DNA from: Granulicella mallensis
GTDB taxonomy: Bacteria > Acidobacteriota > Terriglobia > Terriglobales > Acidobacteriaceae
Direction of reading: 5' to 3'
Assembly (NCBI RefSeq): GCF_014203225.1
Contig: NZ_JACHIO010000027.1
Span: 24,430-88,429, forward strand
Length of the DNA stretch: 64,000 bases
The notes under the pieces are model-generated. The model was not told where the DNA came from. It was given only the letters and a program-made list of their open reading frames with translations, and ran no database searches. This document shows positions 51,833-60,731 of the stretch, one piece after another (the stretch's first letter is position 1; every line of letters starts with the position of its first letter). The position numbers were made by a program, and so were the translations under genes.

Positions 51833-53014
51833 CTAGTCCGGCGACTCCACCTTGCCGCCATCCTTGAGCTTGTAGATCTTGCCGCGATAGTAGAAGTTGT
51901 CGCCGCCATAGCTGCCCAGCCACAACACCCATCCCAGAAAGTCACGCAGCGGATAAATAGCAGCACCACGCACCCACTCCGGATCTCCCATCACATTGAG
52001 AATCGTTCCCGCCTGCAGCCAGCGGTTAATCACCGAGCTTGCAAGCCAGAGCAATCCAAGCACCGGATTTCCGCTGAGCAGTCCCCATAAGAGCCCCAGC
52101 AGACCGAACGGCATGGCAAACGTCAGGCCGCTGCCGAGATGTCCCCACGGACGTGACCGGCGCGTGCTCTGCATCCACCGGAGCTGATTGCGGAAACTCA
52201 ACCAGAAGGGCGAATCCTGCACCATCAGCCGGATCACATGCGTCGCCAGCAGGACACCGGTTCCCTGCGCCGCCAACCGATTGCCCAGCACGAAGTCGTC
52301 GGCATAGAACTGCCCGAGTTCGTTGAAGCCGCCGACATCCTGGAAGCTCTTGCGCCGCACGGCCATCGTCGCACCCAGCGCGAACTTCGTGCCCTCAATC
52401 ATGTCGGCGACCAGCACGCCGGAGGTCATCTCGACACTCTTGCCGACGGCGTCGAGCTGCGAGGCGAAGCTGGCATGTTCATGCGCCGTGCCGAGGTACA
52501 CGCACGAGGCCAGGCCCACGTGCGGGTCTTTCAGCGTCTGCACCATGCGCTGAAGATAGTTCGGCACCACGCGCACATCCGCATCGCTTGTGATGTAGTT
52601 GTCGTTCCTGGCCACCGAGTCGAGCTTGGCCAGCGAAAAGACCTTGGCGTTGTGAAACTTCGGCATGGGCTCGCCGCAGGTCACGTACTTGGCATCGATG
52701 TGGGGATAACGCTTGCCAACCTCGCGCGCAAGCTGCAACCCGGCGTCGCTCTCCTGCCGGGCGCAGAACAGCAACTCGAAGTCCGGGTAGTCCTGTTCGA
52801 AGAACGTCTCGATGTTCCGCTCCATGCCCGGCTCAGTGCCGTGCAACGGCTTCAGAACGCTCAAAGGTGGGAGGAAATCCGCCGGCGCACTCTGCTCACG
52901 ACGGCGTCTCAAACCGAAACGCACCGCTGCCACCAGCACCATGCCGCAGTAAATCGACGAAGTGACTGAACCTACGGCAGCCACCCAAAACAAAATGTGG
53001 AGCAAAACCTTCAT
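51833..53014 (-). CDS. HpnI/ceramide glucosyltransferase-like glycosyltransferase (GT21)
   Basis: 393 residues. An N-terminal helix (about 5-33) anchors a GT-A domain: LPPLSVLKPLHGTEPGMERN, FEQDYPDFELLFC, ITSDADVRV (DxD-like), GQFYADDFVLG (catalytic Asp region) and LRWMQSTR as the (R/Q)xxRW motif. Two or three C-terminal helices precede YYRGKIYKLKDGGK. In HpnI this enzyme transfers N-acetylglucosamine to phosphatidylethanolamine in hopanoid tailoring, while eukaryotic relatives glucosylate ceramide. No other hopanoid genes are in the window, so the acceptor is open. The TAG stop abuts a family B repeat. Confidence 0.83.
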   Translation of the reverse strand: MKVLLHILFWVAAVGSVTSSIYCGMVLVAAVRFGLRRRREQSAPADFLPPLSVLKPLHGTEPGMERNIETFFEQDYPDFELLFCARQESDAGLQLAREVGKRYPHIDAKYVTCGEPMPKFHNAKVFSLAKLDSVARNDNYITSDADVRVVPNYLQRMVQTLKDPHVGLASCVYLGTAHEHASFASQLDAVGKSVEMTSGVLVADMIEGTKFALGATMAVRRKSFQDVGGFNELGQFYADDFVLGNRLAAQGTGVLLATHVIRLMVQDSPFWLSFRNQLRWMQSTRRSRPWGHLGSGLTFAMPFGLLGLLWGLLSGNPVLGLLWLASSVINRWLQAGTILNVMGDPEWVRGAAIYPLRDFLGWVLWLGSYGGDNFYYRGKIYKLKDGGKVESPD

Positions 53015-53094
53015 CGCACCAAGCCAGGAAGAGATCTAGAGACTATCGACTGTAGCCCAAACCTCTTAAGTCTACGCGACGCAGCTCCGCCTCC

Positions 53095-53475
53095 CTATTC
53101 TTTGTTGACGATCTTCCGTCGCAACGGCACCAGCCCGGCCTGCTGCGCCTGCTGTTGCTGCACACGCGTCAGCATCTCGGTGCGAACGAAGTCGACGAAC
53201 CCCTGCATCTGCCGGTTCATCTCCTCCATGCGCTCACGCATCTGCAGCACGATAGCGATCCCCGCGATATTGACCCCCAGGTCGCGCGCAAGGTTCAGGA
53301 TGAACTCCAGCCGTTCGAGATCCTCGTCCGTATAGAGGCGGGTATTGCCGTCCGAGCGCGACGGTCGCAACAGGCCCTCGCGCTCATAGAGCCGAAGTGT
53401 CTGCGGATGGATTGCATACATCTCGGCCACAGCCGAGATCATGTAGGCGCCCTTGGATTTACGTTTCGTTGCCAT
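53095..53475 (-). CDS. hspR: HspR heat-shock repressor, MerR family
   Basis: 126 residues. The MerR helix-turn-helix is ISAVAEMYAIHPQTLRLYER followed by EGLLRPSRSDGNTRLYTDED, then FILNLARDLGVNIAGIAIVL and a coiled-coil dimer helix. HspR represses dnaK operons by binding HAIR sites and uses DnaK as co-repressor, as established in actinobacteria and Helicobacter. Here it ends a tight operon after dnaJ, but with a BrnT-type toxin and its antitoxin between dnaJ and hspR. Its ATG overlaps the antitoxin stop by one base, so its translation depends on the TA genes being read. Confidence 0.9.
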   Translation of the reverse strand: MATKRKSKGAYMISAVAEMYAIHPQTLRLYEREGLLRPSRSDGNTRLYTDEDLERLEFILNLARDLGVNIAGIAIVLQMRERMEEMNRQMQGFVDFVRTEMLTRVQQQQAQQAGLVPLRRKIVNKE

Positions 53476-53699
53476 CAGCTTGCTTTCTTCAGCTCGTGCG
53501 CCGCAACGCCACGCGCTTTGATCAGGCCTCGCAACGCCTCGTTCACCGCTTCAGAGTCAGGAAAGACCGCCTTGACGTCTGGATCAAGAGACACCAATCG
53601 GCTGACATCCTTGAATTGGCTCGCATATTTGCCACGAACCCCCTTGGAAAAGTCATACTCATCCAACATGTCGTCTTCTTGGTCCAAATTATTGCTCAT
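53475..53699 (-). CDS. Antitoxin partner of the BrnT-type toxin
   Basis: 74 residues from [10 protein letters not shown]. It contains EYDFSKGVRGKYASQF, a motif common in small antitoxins encoded directly after BrnT-family toxins. The rest is acidic to neutral and helical, ending with a SEAVNEALRGLIK segment suited to a DNA-binding or dimer helix. It is not a classical BrnA by sequence as far as I can tell. The start lies inside the end of brnT (11-base overlap) and the stop overlaps hspR. A longer upstream frame is excluded because it lies fully inside brnT. Confidence 0.78.
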   Translation of the reverse strand: MSNNLDQEDDMLDEYDFSKGVRGKYASQFKDVSRLVSLDPDVKAVFPDSEAVNEALRGLIKARGVAAHELKKAS

Positions 53700-53988
53700 A
53701 GGTTCTCCTTTCCTTTGGCGTTGGCTTACGCGCGCTGATAATCCGATACGTTTCACCGCGACTCACATGTACCACTGTTAGTAGTTTGCTCGTAGCCGAG
53801 ATTCCAATCAAGATAAAACGGTCTTCTTCGTTCGAGTGCAGTGGGTCGGGAATCGTGATGCTGTTGTCGTCCGCAAAAGCAGTCGCTCCTTCAAGAAAAG
53901 AGACACCATGCTTTCGCTCATTCGAGGCAGCTTTTTCGCTGTCCCACTCGAAATGCACTCCTCCAATATCTAACCGGACTGTTCTCAT
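53689..53988 (-). CDS. brnT: BrnT-family ribonuclease toxin
   Basis: 99 residues, full length. Family pattern: [20 protein letters not shown] (including the conserved His of the KHG motif), [21 protein letters not shown] and [19 protein letters not shown], with the Arg/Lys residues used by the RelE-like fold. BrnT cleaves mRNA and is held in check by its partner. The ATG overlaps the dnaJ stop (ATGA), so translation is coupled to dnaJ. No sign of damage. Position inside a chaperone operon is unusual, since TA pairs normally have their own promoter. Confidence 0.88.
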   Translation of the reverse strand: MRTVRLDIGGVHFEWDSEKAASNERKHGVSFLEGATAFADDNSITIPDPLHSNEEDRFILIGISATSKLLTVVHVSRGETYRIISARKPTPKERRTYEQ

Positions 53989-55196
53989 ACCCCGGCCAGC
54001 AACTCTTCCCGCGGGTCCTCCGGATTCAGTTTCTGCAACTCCCGCAAAATCTCCTTCGAGCGCTCATCCTGCACCTTCGGCACCACGATCTTCACCTCGA
54101 CGATCTGGTCGCCGCGCTGGCCTTCGCGCGTCGCGCTGGGGACACCCTTCTCGCGCATCCGCAGCTTCTGTCCTGTCTGGGTCCCCGGCGGAATCTTCAA
54201 CTGCGCACGGCCCGACTGAGTTCCCACGCCGTCGATCGTCGGCACCTCGATCTTCGCGCCCAGTGCGGCTTCCATCACCGTCACCGGCACGCTGACGTGG
54301 ATGTCGTCACCCGAACGATGGAACAGCTTGTGCCCGCCTACCTTGATGATGAGATAAAGATCTCCCGCCGACGCACCCTCAGTGCCCGCATTGCCCTTGC
54401 CCGCCAGGCGAATCCGCTGGCCATCGCGTGTGCCCGGTTTGATGCGAAACTCCAGCGGCTCGCGCTTCGTAACGACACCCGCTCCATCGCACGTACGGCA
54501 CGAATTCTGCACCTTGCCGGAGCCGCCGCAGCGCGGGCACTGGATGTTGAACTTCATCCGCCCACCCATCTGCGTTACCTGGCCTGAGCCATGGCACTCA
54601 GGGCATTCCATGCTGCCACCTACAACCGCGCGGCCCTTGCAGGTTGGACACTGCTCCTGGCGCTGAATCTCCAGCCGCGTCACGCCGCCGCGAATCGCCG
54701 TCCAGAAGTCGATCTCCACCTGGTACTCGAGATCGGTTCCCGGCTGCGGTCCACGCGGCTGACGTCCGCCATTGAACATACCGCTGAACACATCGCGGAA
54801 GCTTCCGCCAAAGCCCTCGCTCTCCGCGCGCGACGCGCGGCTGCCGCCCTGGAAACCGGAGAAGTCGAAGCCGCCAAAGTCGAACGGCACACCCTGCCCG
54901 CCACCGGCCTGCGCACCTCCGCCACCACCGCCCCGGGCATAGGCCTCCGCCGTCGCCGGGTCGATGTTGTCCGAGTAGAAGCCAACCTGGTCATAGATCT
55001 TGCGCTTCTTCTCCTCGCTCAACACGTCGTTGGCTTCGGAGATTTCTTTGAACTTCTCCTCGGCCTTTTTGTCGCCGGGGTTTACATCCGGGTGATATTT
55101 GCGCGCGAGTTTGCGAAACGCCTTGCGGATCTCGTCCGCCGTCGCTGTCTTCTTCACGCCAAGCGTGCCGTAATAATCCTTAGTCTGTGTTGCCAT
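53985..55196 (-). CDS. dnaJ: Chaperone DnaJ (type I)
   Basis: 403 residues. J domain (about 6-75) with HPD in KYHPDVNPG; Gly/Phe-rich region about 90-150 ([14 protein letters not shown] ... [11 protein letters not shown]); zinc domain with four CxxCxGxG-type repeats ([32 protein letters not shown]), the first lacking the final Gly; then two beta C-terminal domains. It stimulates DnaK ATPase activity. HigA ends 2 bases upstream and brnT overlaps downstream, so dnaJ is the centre of a six-gene operon with two TA modules. Confidence 0.94.
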   Translation of the reverse strand: MATQTKDYYGTLGVKKTATADEIRKAFRKLARKYHPDVNPGDKKAEEKFKEISEANDVLSEEKKRKIYDQVGFYSDNIDPATAEAYARGGGGGGAQAGGGQGVPFDFGGFDFSGFQGGSRASRAESEGFGGSFRDVFSGMFNGGRQPRGPQPGTDLEYQVEIDFWTAIRGGVTRLEIQRQEQCPTCKGRAVVGGSMECPECHGSGQVTQMGGRMKFNIQCPRCGGSGKVQNSCRTCDGAGVVTKREPLEFRIKPGTRDGQRIRLAGKGNAGTEGASAGDLYLIIKVGGHKLFHRSGDDIHVSVPVTVMEAALGAKIEVPTIDGVGTQSGRAQLKIPPGTQTGQKLRMREKGVPSATREGQRGDQIVEVKIVVPKVQDERSKEILRELQKLNPEDPREELLAGV

Positions 55197-55198
55197 TG

Positions 55199-55513
55199 TT
55201 ATGCCACCCTACGCTGTACTTCCTTCTCAATCTTTGAAGCGAGATCTCGATCCACACAAGCCAGTTCGTACGCTCCCTGTAGATTGATCCAAAGGCTGGC
55301 CGAAGTACCGAAATGTATTGCCAGACGATATGCCGTCTCGGCTGAAATACCACGCCGTTCATTCACGATTTCGGAGATGCGCGTCGCCGGAACACGCAGC
55401 GCCAACGCCAGCGAATGCGCCGATATTCCATTCGGAATCATGAACTCCTCCCGCAGAATCTCTCCTGGATGCATCGGCGGAGGCTGTCTATTGGGGTCAC
55501 GAGTGATAGCCAT
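55199..55513 (-). CDS. higA: HigA-family antitoxin
   Basis: 104 residues. The family opening [12 protein letters not shown] is followed by an HTH_3 domain: [40 protein letters not shown] and [15 protein letters not shown]. HigA neutralises HigB and usually represses its own operon. It is second in a toxin-first pair (10-base gap after higB), the normal hig order. Its stop is 2 bases before the dnaJ ATG, so any repression by HigA should also act on dnaJ, brnT and hspR. Confidence 0.9.
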   Translation of the reverse strand: MAITRDPNRQPPPMHPGEILREEFMIPNGISAHSLALALRVPATRISEIVNERRGISAETAYRLAIHFGTSASLWINLQGAYELACVDRDLASKIEKEVQRRVA

Positions 55514-55523
55514 TTTCGTTCTC

Positions 55524-55802
55524 CTAGTGATAGTCCACTATTTCGACTTCATGCGGCTCAGTATCACGCCACACAAAACAGATGCGGTATTGATCGTTGA
55601 TACGAATGCTGTATTGCCCCTTGCGATTGCCCTTCAAAGCTTCGAGACGATTGCCTGCAGGCTGCCGCAAATCATCCAGGTGGCTTGTATTATCGAGAAC
55701 CTGCAACTTTCTCCGAGCGACTGCAACGATTGCAGCATGTCGACGGCTCTTCCCCGTAAAGAAGAGGGTCTCGGTTTCCTTGTCGGCAAACGACCGGATC
55801 AT
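55524..55802 (-). CDS. higB: HigB-family toxin (RelE/ParE superfamily)
   Basis: 92 residues, standard length. MIRSFADKETETLFFTGKSR is the typical start, followed by ARRKLQVLDNTSHLDDLRQP, GNRLEALKGNRKGQYSIRIN and DQYRICFVWRDTEPHEVEIV-DYH. The Arg and the C-terminal Asp/His fit HigB ribonucleases that cut mRNA on the ribosome. It begins 31 bases after the stop of the DNA glycosylase gene, with an inverted repeat in that gap. Confidence 0.9.
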   Translation of the reverse strand: MIRSFADKETETLFFTGKSRRHAAIVAVARRKLQVLDNTSHLDDLRQPAGNRLEALKGNRKGQYSIRINDQYRICFVWRDTEPHEVEIVDYH

Positions 55803-55818
55803 GCCTTAACCTAGCACG

Positions 55819-55838
55819 TTGAACGCTCTCCGTTCAAC
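55819..55838. promoter_or_regulatory. Inverted repeat upstream of higB: HigA operator or glycosylase terminator
   Basis: GTTGAACG and CGTTCAAC form a perfect 8-bp inverted repeat with a 4-base spacer, 17 bases before the higB ATG and overlapping the glycosylase stop codon. Its position suits an autoregulatory HigA operator. It could equally form a terminator hairpin. Confidence 0.45.
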
Positions 55839-56739
55839 GCTCCGCAGGTAGTGCTTCATCCGCCTGACATACCGGGCACCAATACAACGTTCTGCCCGCT
55901 ACATCCTTGCGCAAAATCTTCGTCCCGCAGATGAAGCAAGGCTTGCCCTGCCGCCGGTAGACATAGTGCGCCTCTTCCTTCAGCGGCTTCCCCGTCTTGT
56001 GCGGACGATCCTTCGGCTTCGTCGTCACAATGCGTCGATCGACCATACCCGCACGCAGCAGGGGGATTGCATCCTTCCACATCGCCTGCAGAGTCTTCAG
56101 CGGCACCGTCCGGCCTTCCACAAAAGGACTCAGCCGCGCGCGAAACAACAACTCCGCACGATAGATGTTGCCGATGCCGGAGAGCACATCCTGCTGCATC
56201 AGCAACACACCGATTGGCGTCTTAGCCTTCGCAATATGCTCAAACGCCGGCTTCGGATCGTCGCCGTCCAGCGGGTCCGGTCCAAGCCTTGCCAGCAGCG
56301 TCTCCCACTGGGCATCGGTCCACAAGCTGCAGTCCGAAGCTCCACGCAACTCCAACCAGTCGATCTCCTCCGGTGGCGTTGGATTCGATCCATCGTCGCT
56401 CGAGTACCACCCATGCCGCGTGCTGGCCTCCGCCGCATCCTTGCGAGCCTTTGCTCCCACAGGCCACATCCGAACCCGCAACGCACCGCGCTCTTCCGGC
56501 AGGGGCATCTGGCCCTCGGTCCAGTCTCCGTAACGGCCCAGGTGCACATGCAGAATGCGATCTTTGCCGAAGACATAGCCCAGGTGCTTGCCCTTTGCCA
56601 TCACACGTTCCAGCTTGCGTCCATCGAGCACATCAGCCTCTCGAAAGCGGCCGTTCGGAGCCTCTACATGCATCTTCTTTCCAACGAAGGCCGTCGTATG
56701 CCGCTCAGCCCAGCGATGGATCTCATTGCCTTCAGGCAT
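55834..56739 (-). CDS. Fpg/Nei-family DNA glycosylase
   Basis: 301 residues. The N terminus MPEGNEIHRWA has the catalytic Pro2 and Glu3 of the family and resembles Nei rather than Fpg. The central Lys is in MAKGKHLGYVF. The H2TH region (about 165-235) has QQDVLSGIGNIYRAELLFRA. A C-terminal zinc finger is formed by CFICGTKI and WCPVCQ. It excises oxidised bases and nicks DNA. It lies between dnaK and the higB-dnaJ-hspR operon on the same strand, an uncommon place for it. Confidence 0.88.
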   Translation of the reverse strand: MPEGNEIHRWAERHTTAFVGKKMHVEAPNGRFREADVLDGRKLERVMAKGKHLGYVFGKDRILHVHLGRYGDWTEGQMPLPEERGALRVRMWPVGAKARKDAAEASTRHGWYSSDDGSNPTPPEEIDWLELRGASDCSLWTDAQWETLLARLGPDPLDGDDPKPAFEHIAKAKTPIGVLLMQQDVLSGIGNIYRAELLFRARLSPFVEGRTVPLKTLQAMWKDAIPLLRAGMVDRRIVTTKPKDRPHKTGKPLKEEAHYVYRRQGKPCFICGTKILRKDVAGRTLYWCPVCQADEALPAER

Positions 56740-56844
56740 TGCAATCTCTCCTGCATCCTCAAACGCGGCACAGGCCGCGCACCTCGCGCTGAAAACTCGC
56801 AGAGGCCGCGGCCCGTGGCATCACACAACAAAAACGTTAGCCGC

Positions 56845-57102
56845 TTAGTTCCACACCTGGCTGGCCCGGATCGACTCCACGCTGAAGATCTGATCCGGCT
56901 CGGCCTCGCGCATGCGATGTGCAAACTGCTCCGCCTCTTCGCGTGTGCCAAACATACTGCGGTTATAGAGCTTGCCTGCACGCAGGGCGTCGCAGCGCCA
57001 GAGGATGGGACTTACGTGGCTTCCGCCCACACCGAGGTCCCAATTGACCATTCCCTGCCAAACTTCGTCGCGTCTGTCGTCGTTTGCTCCATGGTTCGTC
57101 AT
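56845..57102 (-). CDS. Small conserved hypothetical protein
   Basis: 85 residues from MTNHGANDDRRDEVW; this start has AAAGGGG 7 bases upstream, better than the upstream ATG at 57156. No family recognised. It is soluble, with SHVSPILWRCDALRAGKLYN and MFGTREEAEQFAHRMREAEP, which suggest a compact alpha/beta fold. It sits between dnaK and the glycosylase gene on the same strand. Confidence 0.6.
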   Translation of the reverse strand: MTNHGANDDRRDEVWQGMVNWDLGVGGSHVSPILWRCDALRAGKLYNRSMFGTREEAEQFAHRMREAEPDQIFSVESIRASQVWN

Positions 57103-57253
57103 CGCGGCACCCCTTTCCACCTCGTGAGACATTTGCCTCACGCTATTAAGCTCCACCTAATAAGACACCAAATCTGCGCATTCGATTCGTCTATTCTCAC
57201 GGAGGTGCAAAAGCAGATTCCCTTCGCGAATGACAAAAGAAAAGCAGAAACAG

Positions 57254-57290
57254 CAGAGGAGGAGACTCCAGCTTCGAAGCTCCTCCTCCT
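57254..57290 (-). terminator. Rho-independent terminator of dnaK
   Basis: A GAGGAGGAG/CTCCTCCTC stem with an inner AGCTTCGAAGCT palindrome lies 34 bases past the dnaK stop. On the minus strand it is followed by a T-rich run (TGTTTCTGCTTTTCTTTTG). A degenerate family C repeat arm overlaps this run. Confidence 0.7.
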
Positions 57291-57323
57291 ATTACGCGCA
57301 ACACCCACAATTAGTTCGATGCG

Positions 57324-59237
57324 TTACTTGTGGTCCGTGTCGACATACTCGGCATCGATCACGCCTTCGTCCTTCTTCGGCTCGTCCGCTGTACCCGCCG
57401 CAGCAGCATCGCCGTCGGTCGGAGCACCCGCAGCATTCGCCTTGTAGAGAGCCTCGGCCAGCTTGTGGCTTGCCGTGGTCAGGCGTTCGCGGGCTGCGTT
57501 CAGCTCGGTCGCACCAGGATCGCCCGTGAGCGTGGTCTTCGCGTCGGCCAGGGCCGTTTCCACATCGCCCTTGTCCGCTGCATCCACCTTCTCGCCGCCA
57601 TCCTTCAGCATCTTCTCGACGTTGTAGACCATCGAGTCGAGCTGATTGCGGGCTTCGATCTTCTCCTTGGCTTCCTTGTCCTCGGCAGCGTGCGCCTCGG
57701 CTTCCTTCGCCATGCGCTCGACCTCTTCCTTGCTCAGACCCGAAGAGCTCGTGATCGTGATCTTCTGGTCCTTGCCGGTCGCGTTGTCCTTGGCCGTCAC
57801 GTTCAGGATGCCGTTTGCATCGATGTCAAAGGTGACCTCGATCTGCGGCACTCCACGCGGAGCCGAAGGAATTCCGCTCAGCTTGAACTTGCCCAGAGTG
57901 CGGTTCTGGTTCGCCATCGGACGCTCGCCCTGCAGAACGTGAACCTCAACCTCAGTCTGGTTGTCGGCAGCCGTCGAGAAGGTCTCCGTCTTCTTGGTCG
58001 GGATGGTCGTGTTGCGCGGAATCATGCCCGTCGCCACGCCGCCCATCGTCTCAATAGACAAGGTCAGAGGAGTTACATCGAGCAGCAGCAGGTCCTTTAC
58101 ATCGCCTGCGAGCACGCCTGCCTGCACCGCCGCACCGATCGCGACGACTTCGTCAGGGTTCACGCCCTTGTGCGGCTCTTTGCCGAACAACTCCTTCACC
58201 AACTGCTGGATCTTCGGCATGCGGGTCTGACCGCCGACCAGAACGACCTCGTCGATCTTCGATGCGTCGATCCCGGCATCCTTCAGAGCCTGCTTGCAGG
58301 GTCCAACCGACTTCTGCAACAGATCGTCAACGAGCGACTCCAGCTTGGCGCGGCTCAGCGTGCGAACCAGGTGCTTCGGTCCGCTGGCATCGGCCGTGAT
58401 GAACGGCAGGTTGATCTCTGTCTCCTGCGCGGTCGAGAGCTCAATCTTGGCGCGCTCCGCAGCATCCTTCAGGCGCTGCAGGGCCATCTCATTGCCCTTC
58501 GAGCTCAGGTCCAGACCGCTCTCGCTCTTGAACTCCGAGATGAGCCAGTCCACGATGCGCTGATCGAGATTGTCGCCGCCAAGATGCGTATCGCCGTTGG
58601 TCGACTTCACCTCGATAACGCCATCGCCCACTTCGAGAATCGAGACGTCGAACGTACCGCCACCGAAGTCATAGACCGCAATCGTCTCGTCCTTCTTCTT
58701 GTCGAGACCGTAGGCCAGCGCTGCCGCCGTCGGCTCGTTGACGATGCGCTTCACGTCGAGACCGGCGATCTTGCCGGCGTCCTTGGTGGCCTGCCGCTGT
58801 GCGTCGTTGAAGTACGCCGGAACCGTGATGACGGCCTCGGTCACACTGGTGCCCAGATAGTCTTCAGCAGCCTTCTTCAGCTTCTGCAGAATCATCGCCG
58901 AAACCTCAGGCGCGGTGTATTCCTTGCCCTGTGCCAGCACGGCCAGGTGATCGCCCTGCGGAACGACCTTGTACGGAACCATCCGCATCTCGTCGTTCAC
59001 TTCGTTCGCGCGACGGCCCATGAAGCGCTTGATGGAGTAAACCGTATTCTCCGGGTTGGTGATCGCCTGGCGCTTCGCGACCTGGCCTACCAACCGCTCG
59101 CCGCTCTTGGTAAACGCCACGATCGACGGTGTTGTGCGTCCGCCCTCTTCGTTGGCAATTACCTTCGGCTCGCCGCCTTCCATCACGGCAACGCAGCTAT
59201 TTGTCGTTCCAAGATCAATACCGATAATCTTTCCCAT
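57324..59237 (-). CDS. dnaK: Chaperone DnaK (Hsp70)
   Basis: 637 residues, full length. The ATPase domain shows [28 protein letters not shown] (here [10 protein letters not shown]), [12 protein letters not shown] and [13 protein letters not shown]. The substrate domain has [19 protein letters not shown], and the C terminus ends in [15 protein letters not shown]. It refolds proteins with DnaJ and GrpE; grpE is not in the window. dnaJ and hspR lie downstream but are separated by a glycosylase gene and a TA module. A HAIR-like site is seen upstream. A 649-codon antisense frame is the well-known compositional mirror of dnaK. Confidence 0.97.
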   Translation of the reverse strand: MGKIIGIDLGTTNSCVAVMEGGEPKVIANEEGGRTTPSIVAFTKSGERLVGQVAKRQAITNPENTVYSIKRFMGRRANEVNDEMRMVPYKVVPQGDHLAVLAQGKEYTAPEVSAMILQKLKKAAEDYLGTSVTEAVITVPAYFNDAQRQATKDAGKIAGLDVKRIVNEPTAAALAYGLDKKKDETIAVYDFGGGTFDVSILEVGDGVIEVKSTNGDTHLGGDNLDQRIVDWLISEFKSESGLDLSSKGNEMALQRLKDAAERAKIELSTAQETEINLPFITADASGPKHLVRTLSRAKLESLVDDLLQKSVGPCKQALKDAGIDASKIDEVVLVGGQTRMPKIQQLVKELFGKEPHKGVNPDEVVAIGAAVQAGVLAGDVKDLLLLDVTPLTLSIETMGGVATGMIPRNTTIPTKKTETFSTAADNQTEVEVHVLQGERPMANQNRTLGKFKLSGIPSAPRGVPQIEVTFDIDANGILNVTAKDNATGKDQKITITSSSGLSKEEVERMAKEAEAHAAEDKEAKEKIEARNQLDSMVYNVEKMLKDGGEKVDAADKGDVETALADAKTTLTGDPGATELNAARERLTTASHKLAEALYKANAAGAPTDGDAAAAGTADEPKKDEGVIDAEYVDTDHK

Positions 59238-59296
59238 AATCCTGTCCCCTGTATGGGCCGTAGCCCGAAAATCCTTTGACCTTCACCATGCTCGCA

Positions 59297-59317
59297 TGTG
59301 AGTGACTTACTGTCAAC
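59297..59317 (-). promoter_or_regulatory. Candidate HAIR (HspR-binding) site at the dnaK promoter
   Basis: On the minus strand GTTGACA-N7-ACTCACA matches the HAIR consensus CTTGAGT-N7-ACTCAAG at TTGA in the left half and ACTCA in the right half, with exactly 7 bases between. The left half also provides a TTGACA -35 box. It lies 60-80 bases upstream of the dnaK ATG. Confidence 0.5.
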
Positions 59318-59355
59318 TTATATGATGAGAATTGTCGCCTTTGGTTGCACAATCC

Positions 59356-60627
59356 TCAAGGGCTTACCAGTACCTCAGCCGCCTGCGTCTTTCTGGTCAA
59401 AAAGTACGCTAAGAGAATGGACGCTCCCACCGCTCCGGCGACTGCCTCAGTGCCCGAAAGTCCTCGCGCACCCCACCGATTTCCACCCCAGCCATCCAGA
59501 GCGGTCATATAAGCAACCGGCACATTCCCCAGGGAGTTAATGATCGAGTATCTGCCGCTGCCGCTCTTCCCTGAATATCCCAGAAACTCGAGCACCACCG
59601 CCGTGAACATCGCATAGCAGGTGCCGATCGTGAATAGATAGAGCGTCACGCCCAGGTAATAGGTCGTCGGTCGTTGCGGTCCCAGCCACAGGATTCCCAG
59701 GGTCGCGGCATTGATCAGCGCTACCGTCAGATACCCCACGGAAGCCCGAATCCGTGCCGGAATCAGCGTCGCGGCCAGCGATCCGGCGGCCATCAGCAGG
59801 GCTCCGGCCACTCCGTTCATCCACGCCATCTGGTGGACGTTCACCCCATAGTCCTGCGCCACGCTGGGCAGCAGCCCGATCGCCGACCCGCTGGCAATCG
59901 GAAACAGCATCGTCAGCGTGTAAGGAATCGCCTTCCAGCGCCAGAACGTGTTCTTGAACTCGCTTCCTATCCTGCCGATCGTCTGCCCCAGCCGCTCCGT
60001 CGTAATCAGTTTCTGCTCGGGAGCCGCCAGCGCCAGCAGCGAGGGCACCGCGATCAGCGCTCCGGCTACGACGCCAAGCAGCCCCTGCCCCATCCTCTCG
60101 GCGAGCATCGCCAACACGAAGATGGCAATCGCCCCAAACGCCAGCGATCCCCCCTGATAAAAGCTGCCCGCGATCCGCCGTGACCGCTCGATCCGCAGGG
60201 CTCCCATCATGCCGCCGCAGCCTGAAACCACCAACTGCCCACAACAGGCGCTCAAAAACAGCACCGCTACCGCCGTATGGGACGCCAGGTTCTTCTGGTG
60301 GAACGCGAGCGCCATCAGAACGCCTGCTGCTACCGAACCCATCATCAGCCAGGTCCGCCGCCGCATCAGGAAGTCCGTAATCGGGCTCCAGAGAAAATAG
60401 ATCGTCTGCGGCAGAATGAGCAGCGAGATAATCTCCGAGCTCCGCCCTACCCCTACGCCCTGCCGCCGCATCAGGAACGACAGCACTCCCTGAATGATGC
60501 CGTTCGCCAGCACCGCCATCGGCGCAACCAGTAACCCAAACAGCCAGGGCCGTTCGCTGGTTCGCGCTTCTTCACCGGGTGCCGTGCCTGCCAGGACACC
60601 TACACCCACCGCTTCGATCTCGTTCAT
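59356..60627 (-). CDS. AmpG-like MFS transporter
   Basis: 423 residues, 12 predicted helices. The sequence ANGIIQGVLSFLMRRQGVGV and FLWSPITDFLMRRRTWLMMG resemble the AmpG/PAT-type MFS branch, in which Asp-x3-Arg-Arg after helix 2 replaces motif A. GSFYQGGSLAFGAIAIF is a further match. AmpG imports anhydro-muropeptides, but related transporters carry acetyl-CoA or sugars, so the substrate is open. Divergent from the acyltransferase gene. Confidence 0.75.
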   Translation of the reverse strand: MNEIEAVGVGVLAGTAPGEEARTSERPWLFGLLVAPMAVLANGIIQGVLSFLMRRQGVGVGRSSEIISLLILPQTIYFLWSPITDFLMRRRTWLMMGSVAAGVLMALAFHQKNLASHTAVAVLFLSACCGQLVVSGCGGMMGALRIERSRRIAGSFYQGGSLAFGAIAIFVLAMLAERMGQGLLGVVAGALIAVPSLLALAAPEQKLITTERLGQTIGRIGSEFKNTFWRWKAIPYTLTMLFPIASGSAIGLLPSVAQDYGVNVHQMAWMNGVAGALLMAAGSLAATLIPARIRASVGYLTVALINAATLGILWLGPQRPTTYYLGVTLYLFTIGTCYAMFTAVVLEFLGYSGKSGSGRYSIINSLGNVPVAYMTALDGWGGNRWGARGLSGTEAVAGAVGASILLAYFLTRKTQAAEVLVSP

Positions 60628-60731
60628 TCCTCCGAACCTACCATGCCGCTTCGTCCTTGGTCACGATCTTCCGGATCTCTTGACCCTGCTCCGTTTGACT
60701 CTCGTCGCAGCACTCTCTACGCTTGCCAACA

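Noticed and set aside
54591..55814. A 407-codon plus-strand frame across dnaJ and the hig genes
   Set aside because: Antisense to four well-supported genes and without any recognisable domain.
57330..59279. A 649-codon open frame antisense to dnaK
   Set aside because: Long mirror frames opposite dnaK are a known result of codon bias. It has no recognisable domain, while dnaK on the other strand is certain.
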